DNA of 64,000 nucleotides from Acanthornis magna. Lineage: Eukaryota > Chordata > Aves > Passeriformes > Acanthizidae. Position 1 is the first letter of the stretch, and each line of letters starts with the position of its first letter. A program made the translations under genes and the position numbers. The DNA is taken from contig JAWUZG010000036.1 in NCBI GenBank assembly GCA_036785705.1, forward strand, positions 12,457,501 through 12,521,500, in the 5' to 3' direction. The notes beneath the pieces were generated by a model, which was not told the DNA's origin, did not search any database, and saw only the letters and a list, made by a program, of their open reading frames with translations. Shown one piece after another: positions 37,401 to 51,300 of this stretch.

Positions 37401-40400
37401 AAAACAACATAAAGCGGAAAGAAAAAAAAAGAACCTTGGTCCTGCTGTACTTTGTTTATGGATCTGTAAGGATCCACATGATCTGGCAAACTGGGGGAAA
37501 CACCAGCCCCGGATTAGTTTAATGGCCTCAGTTGTCTAGTCATGCAACAGAAATAGCATAGCCAAAGGAATGTTAATGTCTCTGACCTAACTATTTTCTT
37601 TGTTGCAACATCAGCAAGGTGCTACTGAAATAATCTCAAAGGCATTTTCAAAGGAGTGGGGTGATGCTGTTTCAAAATCTCCTTAAGGATGTCCCTGCCT
37701 TTAGCCTACCTGTGAAGAAACTTCAGTGCTAACTCCTGGAGCCACACCTTTCTATCAAATACCAAAGTACTTATACTTTTGTATAATAATAATAATTAAA
37801 ATACAAAAATTACATTTAAATAAAAATACTTGCATTAAAAATCTTACAATCCTCTTTTACTTTTTGTTAATGGTATGTGTATGATTTTAAAGGAGTCTGG
37901 GACTAAAATTAAACTTGTTTTGGTGAGATAGTTCTCACTTGGTTTCTCAATAAATGTTTGCTCTGTTTACAGTCTGCATAAAACTTTAAGTCATTTTGAA
38001 ATATATAGAATGTGTACTGGAGCACTGATTTTTTATGTAAATACCTCAGTTTGTTTCAGTACCAGATCTCCAACTTATCCTAGTATTAAATTAAAAGTAA
38101 AGAGAATGTCTTTTTTCTGACTCACTGATTGATCTTAAACTGGCACAGAGTTTTTAATGTCAGCTGAAGTAATTGTAACTCTGAAATCTCTCTACCAAAA
38201 CTGCTGTAAACTGTCTTTTTCATAAGGCAGTAAAAAGAAATTACGAACAGTTTTTAAAAGCACACCAGTGGACAAGTCCATCAAGAAAAACTGCATTGAG
38301 ACAAGGGCTATAAACAGACTGCTGGATTATAGGACAAATTTTGAAAAGGTAGTTTTTTATAGGAACCAACAAATCGTGTAAAGTTGTCCAAATGGAGGCT
38401 TTAAAGATATGAACCTTTAAAAGACACATTCATAACTTGAAAAATGTGATGCCGTGAATGACTTATGTATGCTGCAAATTCTGAAACCAAATGATCGTTT
38501 TTGTTCTTCATCATTCCACAGTTTTTGGTTCTATATTTGTAGCAGTGGCTATAACACTCACTACAATGGAAATGCTGCATACGAAAAATGCAGGGCTTTT
38601 TCCTGTCGATCAGCACAGTCTATTATGGCAGCCCAGATCATGGGCCATGCAATTATCGTCCTCATTTGCAAGAAATTTCCTCTGTACTTCCTTTTTAAGA
38701 ATGCTTTAATTTAGTTGACAATTGCAATTAAAATGTCATCTGATGTTGTAGTCTGAAGATATTGTAGAAAGTATGTAAAGGATGGGAGGAATCTAAAGGA
38801 GAAACAAATGAAACTAAGTGTTGCTTAGTTATCACAGCTTAAAAGGAGAGCTTGGAGATTTCAGGCTACCCAGGAATTATTTAAGAAGAGGTCTTACAGA
38901 AATAACAAGTATTTTTTCTAGGCTGAAGATTTAAATTAGGTATTTTAGACAATCTGATCATTCCTCAGATTTTAGGGATTTTTATTTTAGTTTTATTAAT
39001 GAAGATTCTCTCTGAATTTGCACAACATCTAAAGAAAATAAAGGATTTTTAAAATTATATTTCAAGCATCTTTACCTAAGAAATTAAAATTATTCTGATC
39101 TGTAAATCATGATATTAATTAAAGTAATTAATGAAAGTGCATGTTTCAATGTATGTGCATCTGTTAATCAAATACACACAAAAATAATGCTAAATATTTA
39201 ACTGAGGTGTATGTGCCCATTATAGATTTCATGCCATTCTTTGTGAGGATGTTTAAACGAAGGAGTGACTACTCTGACACAATAGAAGTTGACCAAACCA
39301 AGGAAAATCAAAGTTTAAGAATCAGTCTGTAAACACCAGGATGACATCTGAGACAAGGTACATCTCTGTCTGAACGTCCAGCTTCTACTAGTTTGTGAAT
39401 TTGAATGTTATAATGACCTTCCTTTCCTAAGAGCATACATTCACAGGATATATATGTATAATAAAAGATTATGTGTGTATATAAATAATATGGATACATA
39501 CATACTATAAATTATAGAAAACCATTCCTTTTTTTTTTTTTTTTTGTTTCTCCAGTGGCCTTCCTTTCTTTCTTTGTCTTTCCTTTGTCATATGCCAGGC
39601 CCTGCTGGTGTGGTTCTCTTGACTCTAAAAAGTGAAACTACTTAACTATCTAGAGGGTTCGAATTAAAGCTTAATGGCATTAGGTCTGAGCATTTCTTTT
39701 AAAGAGTGTAAACAACCCAATTCTTGTGAAGGGCATAAAGTATGTTATTACTTCTTTATCAGAGTCAGCCTGTTTAGAATAATGTCACATAAGGTGAAAA
39801 TAAGAGACTTAAAGGTCTGTGTTTTTTAAATGAAGGTTTACTGCTCTACTGGTGACTTGGAGAAAGAGATATGCTGAGGAGTAGAGACAAAAACAGAAGA
39901 GAGGACAAAGCTTTATGACATAAATGGTTTATCTGTCTTAAAGCTGGTTTTGTGTAAATATTATATAGGAAAATTATTCAGATAATCAAGACTCAATTTA
40001 GTTTTGGAACACATATCTGAAGACAAATTATGGTCATGTGCTTACTGATTATTATCATTCCTGATTAAGTTGCAAAAAAAAGTAATGATTAATGCCTAAT
40101 AACATGAGAAAATGAACATCCTCATTCTAGATGTGTTTATTATTTACATATCTGACTACAGAGAAAGATGTGTTTCTTGTATGTGCATGCAAAGCAGCTG
40201 TGGTCAGCCAGTGCATGGGAACTAGCAAACCTTAACCTCCATACATAGTGAAACTGAGGCTTTTCCAGGATGTGATACCCCACCGGATGTTTACAAGTAG
40301 AACAATGCATTAATCTAAAAGATACGTTTTGTATTTTCCACCTAATTGTTCTCAGGCATCTATTTTTGCAACTAGTAAATTGGAGATTTAAAAAAAGCAA

Positions 40401-40434
40401 GAAACAAACAAACAAAAAAATCCCAACCTCCATT
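31484..40434. other. 9 kb non-coding with poly-T runs
   Basis: Homopolymer T runs lie at 34347-34360 and 39529-39545. A 12-bp direct repeat TCATGTTTCCCT lies at 32301-32312 and 32320-32331. A GC-richer stretch lies at about 33080-33260 without a recognisable element. Frames up to 94 codons show no domains. A lone polymerase III B-box-like GGTTCGATCCC at 37205-37215 is discussed among the rejected items. Confidence 0.5.
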
Positions 40435-40460
40435 CCCACAGCCCCCCCCGCCCCCTCCCC
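40435..40460 (-). other. predicted G-quadruplex (minus strand) / i-motif (plus strand)
   Basis: On the plus strand there are C runs of 3, 8, 5 and 4 separated by ACAG, G and T. The minus strand therefore has four G runs with short loops. The run is flanked by A-rich sequence on both sides. Confidence 0.65.
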
Positions 40461-43400
40461 AAAAAGCAAACCAAAACCAAACCAGAAAATATGCAACTTT
40501 TAGAAACTTTTTCAGATGTCTTTTGATTTTTGACATAATACCACTGTAAGCAAATTGCTATGGTTCTGTTGCCACACTTCTGTGTTTACGGGAATTTTTT
40601 TGAGTGAAGGAAGTTACAGACTCTGGGAGAAACACTGAACCAAGTACTTTGCTGAGTGAAGCACAGCCTAGGAAAGCACTGTGAAAATTACTCAAACAAT
40701 GCAGGTAATTCCTATTCCACCACACCTTTGTTATTCCAATCCCAATTGTCTCTTGAACAGAGCATTCAAATTGCGCTGTATTTTGCAACCAGACTGCATG
40801 CCCAACACACAAAGATGAGATCAGACTCTGGACATTTGTCCCAGGTATTACTTGGTTTTCAGTCTCCAGGGATGTCCTCACTTTCTGTGTTAGTTAATCA
40901 CTCATTGTAGCTGTTTCACTGGTCAGAAAATGGACCAGAAACAACAGAAATCTCTTTAGGCTTTTTAGATCTTTCTGTCAGGATGAATGCTTTAGCTGTG
41001 CAGTGGGATTCACAGCTACTAATTCTTGGGTCAGTATTGCTTAATTTAATTCATTTGGGTAACATAATCAATCTTCTAGACCTGCTTTTCGGTACTGAAC
41101 TACTAGCAGGGGAAGAGTCCTGAAGGGTGGGAATATCTGTGTGGAGGGATTCTGTTTCACATATAGAGTATGGACAGACTAATGTACAGAATTCAGCTTT
41201 TGTGAAAACCAAAACTGACTCAGGCAGATCCAATTGTTTATTTTGCAAAAAACCACAATAAAATAAAAATATTTTCTTTTTGTCTTATCATCCTGTCTGA
41301 GACAACAGGAAAATTTTGCTCTTCTATAGATTCTCCAGGTGAGGAAGGATAGAACTGTATAGTAGACCCCGCTCAAACTTCATCATTAAGCAATGTTTCC
41401 TATTGCATTACAAGAAAATTTTACTATATCCTCCCTTCTTAAAGAAGCTCAGAAGCTGAGAAATACTGGCTGCTCATACTTGTGTCATGTATCATATACA
41501 GCTTCTCAGGTAGTCATGGAAGTCATGGTGGACACTTTTTTATCTTCCAGTTGATATCCATAACTATAAAGAGATGAATAAACAGAAACCAAAGAGAAAC
41601 CACTGTCCATGACTTTTTGTCAGTTCCAAGGGTGAACTTTTTCTCCACAGAGTAATATTTAGGTATATTTTCCCAACATGTATTTGACTACAAAATCAGT
41701 AGCAGCAGCTGTTTCAGAAAATATTAATAAACATTTTAGCCTTTGAAGTAATGCCAAATCTAGTCTTTCCCCTGCCTGCAGAGAGTAATTATATTATACT
41801 GAGATATCACCTAAGTCATTCCACCAACATGGCAGAAAGATATGTTTCTACTCCTACCTATCCTGCAGATCATCATGCTTTAGTTGCCAGCATTGTCCTT
41901 CAAATAGCATTTCCAGTTTGTACTGATGTATGTAATTATCAGACTATATAAAAGATTAGTATGTGTTAAGTACTATACATCAACAATAAACCCTCCTGCA
42001 TAGAATGAAAATAAAAGGTCATAGCCATGTAACCTTGTAGTATGGTGTTAGACTGAGAGTTACCAGCAACAGACCACAGGCTTTGCAATGGATTTGTAAG
42101 TCTTCAGGAGTAAAGCTTGTCAGGCCTGCTAAATCTGAACATTTCCTGGCCTGCCTGCAGTATTAGCTTACTTGGTTTAGCTGTGACAATTCAATTTCTC
42201 TAACTGATCAGTAGTCTGTGTCTGTTTTCCTCTTGTTATCTTTGTGTGGTAAAACCACAGTTTTATATAGCTAGTGGTAAGAAACAATTATTCTGCAGAG
42301 AATGAAATGTTTGTGAATCTAACAAAATGATGTAGTGTAAAGAAACACCAGTCCAGGGTGATAACAGAGGCTTTGAAAAGCAGAGACACTGGATGCAGCA
42401 TAGCACAGTGCAGGCATGTGATGACAAGAGATGGGGTACGATCCTAACAATAGAGACCCCTCAGCTACAAACAGCTCCCTGATGATCAGCATAGGAAAAG
42501 AGCAACAAAGAAAACAGAGAAATAATATTTAACATACATAAAAGCCATGATATACAATATGCTTGGATGTGGAGCTGCAAATACAGATACAGATGCAGAG
42601 CTGCAGACCAACAAAGAACCACAAGGGTTAGAAAAAAGCAACTCCGGGTGGAGCCTGGAGTAAGGTAAAGAAACCAACAGTATGAACATCATAATCCATT
42701 TGGAAAAAGACTTCAGATGCTGAGAGTTCACCATAAAGCACCACCACTATCCAAATGAAACCAACTGCCTTAGGATCAGAAAAGCAGTGGTCAGGATAAG
42801 GGGTGGAAACTAGCGAGTGTGTATATAACAATTTCAGCCATGTTATTGAGACCTTTTCTATATAGAAGCATTTTAACTTAGTTTTCTTTAATTTTATCTT
42901 ATGTAACAGGACATGGGGTAGTAATGATTAAATTCTTAAGATTTCAGATATTTTAACAATAAATTGTTGATTGTGTGTGCATATATGTATGTTGTGCTTC
43001 CTCTTAGCCCATAAACCAGATTTTGTGTGGAACAGTATGACTGGTAAAAGTGGGACTGCTGCTGTACCCAGTGTTGCAATGCTGCTGTTCTGAGATGTTT
43101 ATCCCGGGGTAGGTATGTGTTCATCTCCTGTTTGGAATGCACCAGTTTATTAATTTCAGTTTGTGACCAATGTATGCAGGAAATCCAATAGTCATGAACC
43201 GTAAATGAGACCATTACACAGCTGAGTACTGGGTCTGGTACCTGTCACAATGAGCACCTCTAGAAGCACCTTCCCTGTCAGGGCCCTGCTGCATGTGATG
43301 GGGAGAGGAGCAGCAGGAGCACTGGGCGAGCTCTGCTGAAGGCAAACACTGGGAACAGGAACTCTTTCATCACTTGGGATGGGGAGATGTGTCATGTTAG

Positions 43401-45313
43401 CTGACTCACAGGGGTCCCTTACCCTGGGTTGATACTCGACATGCCTGGCTACAAACAGATGGCACAGTTGGCCATTTCCCATAGAGCACTAGGTCATGCA
43501 CATGACTCAAGGGAGACTATTTACCATTCAAAGTGGGAACAACTTCCATTTGCCTAGGAAAAGCTGGGTTTGAACTGTTATGGAGAGCCACGGTGGAGTT
43601 TGGAGGCTTTCCCTCTGGACACATTGTCATTTTAGACACAAGGGGAAGCCCTTTTCTCTTTCTTTCCTGCTGGGGAACAAAAATGCTCAGACAAATTTCT
43701 TACTTCTAAAATAAAAGTAGTCCAGAGAAAAGTCCAGAGGTGCAATAGCAAAATATCATTTAATGCAAAATCCCCAGATCCTGTCTTTGTAACATAGTTC
43801 ATAGAAACTTCTTATTGGGAAGGGGTCCTGGTCCGTCCTGAATACTAGTCTGGGATTCACCTGCCAATACACTATCTGACCTAAATCAACAGCATACCAG
43901 GCCATGGTATGGATGACTACACCTCTGTGTCAGACCTATGGTATGGCAACATTTCATTTACTAGCATAGAAGCAAACACTGAGACAAATTTTGCACTGAT
44001 TTACACTGTCAGCAAATTCACTGGACAAAATTTGTATCCTCTCCTGTAGTTTAGTCAAGCCAAGGTAATCTTCTGCTGGCTTCTGAGCTTTTCTGGCAAT
44101 GTTAGCTGTGCAATAAAAAGGAAAACAGCCTTAATGTATATGGCATACTCTGCTTCAAGTCTGAGCTCCCTGCTTTGCCATAGGAAAGTCTAAGCTGCAT
44201 TCAAGCACTTCAGAAGCTTGTACTAATCAGTCAAAGTGGAGGGATAGGAGAGCCTCATAACAATTTTTTCTTGCTTAGATACAATTGCGATGTAAAATTC
44301 CTTGTGACCCTTTCGGGGTTTTAGCCCAGTTCATAGAAATAATTCTGTTACTTACACAAGCCATGAAGTTTAGACAAATGACTCAGTCAGGCACTGTAGG
44401 ATCAAATTTGTGTTTAGTTTTAACTCCTGACCTCAACAGCAATGTTTTTAGAAAAGCATTTCTAAAGTAGTTGTATTTGAACACATTCACTCTGTTATTT
44501 ATGCATGTAAACACAAGCACTACACACATCTTATAAAATCTTCTCGTCTGACACTGGGACTGTCTACAGTCTGAACTGAAAACTGCTGGTTGTGTCCTCA
44601 GGGCTGTACTGAATATATCCTCCAAGTACTTAGAGAAGGACACTGTAACACACATCTTAGGTTATGTCTCTGCCTTTCATCTGTCCAGCTCAGGCCACTG
44701 TTCAACCAGACACCTGCAAAGCACAGACCATGAGTACAGAACCTCATCTGTCCTGATACAAGGGAGGAAATTTGCAGTCACCTTGCAGAGAGAGCAATGC
44801 GTCTTCACCCTTTTACCCATCACTGCTGAGTCTGGTCTGCTGCATCCTACCTTTTCCTATTGCACCTCAGGGACACAGGAAAGGCAGCTATGCTGGAGCA
44901 CTCAGCAGAGTAGTATAGACCCAGGTAGAATGGTAATGTTATCTTCTAATATTTTCAATCTTGTTGATATCAAATAAATTTATAAGCATGACCACACTTC
45001 ACCTAACACATCATCCCTTTTATAATCAGTGGTGAACCATACAGCCTTAAGCTCTTCTGTTAGCAGATGTTAAACTGTGCTAGAGGGAGTTCACAAATAT
45101 CTGAATATCTGCCTGGTGTTTTTCAACCCAGTAAGCAGTGTGCAAAAAGACATTGGGTGGCCAAAGACACAGAGAACCTGATCTACAGTCATTTTTCAGA
45201 GATTTCTTGGGAATCATCAAGTGATGTGGATCTACAAGCCATGGAAGAACTTCTACAGATCCTGTAGAGACTCCCGTGAAGAGTGGCTTTGGTCAGGGAA
45301 TATAAAGCATTTA
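40461..45313. other. 4.9 kb non-coding, nothing recognised
   Basis: A GC-richer segment at about 43240-43480 yields a 96-codon minus-strand frame without recognisable features. No repeat family was identified. Confidence 0.5.
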
Positions 45314-45364
45314 GAATATTTTCTGAATATTAGAATATTTTCTAGAATGTGTGGAATATTTTCT
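45314..45364. repeat. three spaced copies of GAATATTTTCT
   Basis: The 11-mer GAATATTTTCT occurs at 45314-45324, 45333-45343 and 45354-45364, with a partial GAATAT between the first two. The second copy is followed by AGAA, making a TTTCTAGAAT pair of inverted GAA units. Confidence 0.8.
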
Positions 45365-48300
45365 AGAGGTAAAAAAATGGAGAGAACACTTTAGGGCTCT
45401 GGACAGACAGCTTAAATTATTCTATGAAGAACACTGGTATGTTAAAAGATCTCAGTACTATAACAATCTATGGGAATGGACCACAGGCTCAAAATAGCAG
45501 CTCAGACATGTCTTTTGCAGTCCTTTTCTCACCTAATTGCACAAGCAGATCAAGACACAGTATACATGCTCCAAACTTGATAAAATGAAAAAAAACCTAA
45601 CAAGCATGGTGATAAGCAAGTTTCTTACCCTGTCTTTCAGAAAATAAATAAATAAATACGTGTACCAAAAGTATGAAAATGTTTTTGGTTTTATTAATTT
45701 TGTTATTTTTTAAATTAGAGATATCTTCAAAGGATGTAAAGCCTCCACTTTAAGCAGTAAATCTAAGAGCATTATCATTGCATATATATAACACTTTACA
45801 GTAAATCCTTTATCATTTCTGATTCAGAGTTACAGGGAACAGAATAAATTCTTCTATCCATAAATTCCTTCTGATGAGATGCCACTTATCTCTAATAGCA
45901 GGATGTTTTTAATTAAAAGGGGAAAGATAAACTGAAATGATACTTCATGTCTGTTATCTTTATACTGTGAAAGGCACACACAATCTTTTCAACTGTTGCC
46001 AGTCCTGATCATATTCTTAGTAACCAGATATGTAAAACTTAAAAATAAGTGTTTAAAGAAAATTGTCTTGGCCACATCTGTTTTTATTGAACTCATATCA
46101 TAATTGTACTTTTGTAGCTGAAAGAAATTTAGTTTAACCTGGATAATATATTCTTATCTAAAGCAAGCATTCCTTACAGATGATGGAGTATGTGTATGAA
46201 CTACCTTTCTCACTAACTTGCAAAGATGTATGCCAGGTATCAGATAATAAAGTAAAAAAATCTAGTGAATTCTGTGAGCATCTAGCACATTTAATACTGT
46301 CAATTTTTCACACCCTGTCCAGTGATAATCTTCCAAACTACTTATAAGAAAGCAAACCATGTCATTGAAAGAGAAAGAAACAGTGAAAACTTGCTTTTTA
46401 CTTCTTCTTGACTTAGAAGGAGTCTGCACATTTTCTTCACCCATGCTAATAAAAAAACCACCATTCTGAAATTGTAATATAATATCTACTTTCCTTCATT
46501 ATTATCACTGGAATAATACTTCAAAGCACACAGGGAACCTGTGCAAACAGACTAGTGAGCGTCGTGCATATAATCTGCTGGAGTTCAGACAAAGAGAAGG
46601 AAATTATTTCCTTATAATCCCCATGCCAACAGGATCAGCACACATCTCAGGAGGCACTAGGATCAGGGAGCATGCACAGAGTCTTTATAAAAGATAGTGC
46701 TTGCTGTTTTCTCTGTAAAATGCCCATAATACGAGGAGAATGTAGAGGAGCCTACACCCTTTGAAGAACAGGATAGGTCTTAATGCACTCACCCAGGAAA
46801 AGATTCCTTGACCTGAGGGGATACAGATGCCTTTCTTCCACTGGTCAAGATAAGGACCTCTTTACAATACAGACAGACCTATAGAAAAGGGGGTTAGACG
46901 TTTACCTACCACACCACTTGCTGAAACAGAGCCATAAATGGATAGAGTAGCTTTTTGTTCCCAGGATTCACTTTAAGATTAAATGTACAAGAGGCAAGGG
47001 AAGTCAAGACTAGGTTCCAGGCCTCCCACCCTTGAGTGCACCAATGACTGTGTTGCTGACTGATGCTTCTTTAACTCTCCTGGCTCCACAAACTTTGTAT
47101 TCCTATTTTTGAAAGGCCTATTTCTGACAATAGAGGTAGACAGGATGTAATGTTGTAATTCACATGGTCAACATATGCTGGTTTTGATGTAGGCACCTGA
47201 AGAGAGAACCACTGTTATGTCTCCTGACCACGTGAAGAAGGAACCCAAATGCACTGGTTCAAATGCCTATGACCCAAAGGGGTGGTGGGAGATAAGGGGC
47301 AGGTCAGTGTTCAGCATCCTCTATCTCTCATCTCCTCATTCAGCTCAAATTGCTGAGGTTAGTTATAAATGCCCATCTCTTCTCATAGTTTTATGGGAAA
47401 CCTAAAAGTCTAACTTCAGGTTTACACCTCCAATCCAGGGATCATAGAGATAAAAGCTGTATATCACACACTGCCTGACTTGCAGCCCATATAAACAGAT
47501 AACATTTAGTTTATCCCAAGCCCATAGAAACAAAAATAGCCAGTAAAGAAGTGCCAGGGAGCATAGTAACCAGAGAACTCAAAGTCAATTAAAACAGTGG
47601 TGAAAAGAGTAAGAGGTTGAAATATTTTTCCATGTAACTGATAAAGAATAAATAGAAAGGGAAAGAAGAGTTGGAGTAACCTTTATATTCAAAATCATAT
47701 ATTAACTGTCCGAAGAGAGTCATGGTAGCCTGCACCAGGCTGCCTTCTCACCCAGTGAGTTTAGGTTGAATGCAGAACTGAAATCAACTCTGAAGGCAGG
47801 ACTCCATACTTTGAAGACCACTGTGGAAATGGGGCACTACATCAGCTTTAGTATTAAGTATAAAACACACAACAGGAGATGAGAGCAAAATTATCAAATG
47901 CAAATTCTATTCAATATACAAAGCAATCTCTCTCAATTTACGTTTACCTTTGACTCCAGCTGAGGCAGCACTTCAAAGACTGCTCCCTTAACTAGGGCAG
48001 TCAAATATCAGTACTATGATAATACAGACTGTTTTTGAAAAGGAATAAATGGAGGGCTTGGGGTCTTGTTGTGAGGACATCCACAGTGTCTTTTATTCAT
48101 CATATTCATGGCGAATAAAATTCATAACACTACAGAAGGTAGATGACCCAATTAAGCACCTCTAGATTTACAAGGTGCATTAGAGATACACAAGACTCAT
48201 TCTTGCCCCCTGCCCAGAGTCAAGTGTCACTTCTAAAGATTACTGAGAACTTGTACATTGCCAGTTTGACCTATTTGTTACTCTCTCCAAACTTGCTGTC

Positions 48301-51300
48301 TAGTAGCACACCTGGACTATTTTTCTGCCACCTGAACTACCTGGAAATTTCCATCCAAACAGAACTCTGGTATTAGAGCCTACTTGCAGCTTCACAGTGT
48401 TCTTCATTGAATAAGAAACTATGAATTCTGCCTCTCAGCTTTCAATTGCAGCTGTGCATTGGACCAGTAGACCTTGCCATGACTTGCCCAAATTTCACAC
48501 AAATAGTTATTATTGCTTTTCTGTGATCTTAATGTCTGCTGCAGTTAATGTACCTAAAGTTTTACTCCTGGTGTTGGTTTTCTTCGTGTTTGTCTGTCAG
48601 CCTGTACTTTCTTTTACCCACAGGGGTGGATGTATCAACTAAAAGAAGCAAATAAATAATTTGCAACAGATAGAAGTGACCCTAAAAGTGAAGAACATAA
48701 TGCCAAAAGGCACCTTGATCCCCAGAAAAAATGGGTTTATAATGCTGCCAGATTTACAGGCTTGAGATCACACAAGCTCAAGTGAAAGCCTACGCTCCCT
48801 GAGATGCGCTTGGAGCCTTCCTGTATACTCTAAGAGGTAACAGAAAAGGAAGCTCTGAGACAATAGGATGGCTTTGTGTAGAAATTAGACTAGGGGAGAT
48901 CCAGAACGGTCAAACACATTGAGTCTTGGGGCAACAGTAGGAAGTGGATTGATGATGATCGCAGAGACCAGCTGAAAATTAAGGAGAAACTCTCAGGCCG
49001 TGCAACCAGGAGCCAAGTGTGGAAATGAAACATGACAAAAAGGGAAGGAAAGAAAGGTACAGGGATTAAGAACACATGAAAATGGGCGGACAGAGAAACT
49101 AAAGACAGAAAATAAGAGTACTGCACTAGAAAACAAACATTAAGAGAAAGACTGAAAAATAGCAAACTGAAAGGAATATGGAAATCTAAACAAATGGCAA
49201 ATGAGAATCAGGCAGTATTTTTTCCCCAGTATTTTTATTCTGAACTCTGCTTGTTGCCTCAGCTCAAAAGTGGAAGAGAGGAACGGATATTTTTCTCATC
49301 TTTCTTGTAAAGTTGGGACTGGGCAATATTCCTCTGGAGAATTTGTCTGTGCTCCTGTTCAAAGTGCTGTAACCACCTTCCCTCTCCTAGAAAACACTGA
49401 ACTATGCAAACCACATAAGCACTTTATGGATGTACATAGAGACTAAGTGCAGATCACCAGCAAGACAAGAGTAGATGTCTATGCCTCGGCTTCTAAATAA
49501 ACCTACAAAGGTTATTTACTGAAATCCTATTTCAATCCAATTATCAAAATCAATGTGTTAAGAAATGAAACTCAGAAGATATGAAATATTGATGTATTCT
49601 TACATGAAAAATGGAATAACAACGGTAGATAAATCTTACACTACTATCATTAAAAGAGATACATTTGACAACATGTTATTGAGTTTATTCCTTTGACAAA
49701 TGCAACAAATCTGGGTGGACTTAAACCTCCAGGTCACAACTAAAATCCTAGCAATGTGCAAATGCAGCTGTTTCCTGTTCATTATCAGTAATTTGTATCT
49801 TCCCTTTGAAGTTAATCTATCCATCAAGTTGTACAAAGATCAACATGTTTTTTTCAGATTTCCTTTTCAGAAAGGACAAAGCCCCTCTTTTTCAGTACAA
49901 AGTTTAACTTTGTTTTAAGCTCTTTTCTTACTAATCATATATATTTGGACTAGTGAGTTGCAGGTGCTCATGGAAAGAAAAGTAACAGCTTTTACTTATC
50001 TTTTCAAACATCTAAAAAAATTCAAATAACATTTGCATTAGTGGTCTTCATCCTAAGCCTTTAAAATATTCAGTAAAATATAAAATTTTCTTTTCTCAAG
50101 CATGAAGAGTAAGGAAGCCACAACAGGGTTTATAATTGGTATCTGCCTTTTGGGAAAAATCTCTCTGTTTTGAAGACAGGGATACTGAATCTGTTCAAAC
50201 AAAAACCAGCCTTCTTTTACAATTTCCTCTGAGCTTTGAACAGATTATTTAATTTTTTTTTGTAAGTTTCAAGTACTTTGCTCTAGTTTTTTGGGGTTTT
50301 AGGCAGGCTTCTCTGTAACCCAGTGCTGGTGTGCAGAGAACAGACACACATTCACCTTTGCATTTTTCTGTCTTGTAAATTAGTAGCAGTGATTTTCTGA
50401 GAAAGTCTTATCCCACATGTTTTTTTTTATACAGGGCTGTTTGGCAGTATTGAGATCCCTTTCACTAAATATCATTACATCACCTTTCCACATCTCAGTT
50501 TGCATATTTTGTGGGAAATAAGGAGAACCTGTTAATGCAAAATTCTGTGACAGATCTACCTTTTAAAGACTTTCTTGCCACTGCTCATGTTTAAATGATT
50601 AGAAGTAGTGTTAGGCACAGAATAATGATACTGAAACCAAAAGTGAAGAAAAATACAAGAAAATGAGTCAATGAAAATACATTTCTGAAAGTCTACTGTG
50701 TAACAACAAATGAGAAAAAGGCACATTTTGCCATTTTGTTTTTTAATTAACCTTAAATTTCATACAGTTTTGTGCTACAAACATGGAAGTAGCCTCCTTA
50801 CAGTTGGTTTAGGATTATCTGACTTCAGCTCACTGTAAGCAAAAAAATAATTCACTTTAGGAATGCCATGGGAATTTTCAGCAGCCTTAGCTTAAGTTAT
50901 GTGAGATATTAATAGATACATGAATTTTTTGCTGTGAGGTCAGTTTCTGAAAGAAACATGTCAGTTGACCTTCATGACCAACATACTGCGTAGAAGCAAA
51001 GAGTTCAGCATTTTTTATTCTGAAAAATGTATTACAATTGGAAAGATAAATGAGCTAAATGAATGAGGTATCAACACACATCCTCAGATCTAGTAAAGTT
51101 AAACTGGAAAACTAGACAGAAAATATACAAGGTTAAGGTAATAGATATGTGAACAAGTCTGTCTGTAGTCTGAATAATTTCAATATGCTGTGGCTTATGT
51201 CTTGTTCTGTACTGCTTCAATATATTAATACTTCTAAAGCGGCTCAAAAAATAAACAACTGAAGCATCTTTCAAATAATATATGGTCTGCACTATAGGAG

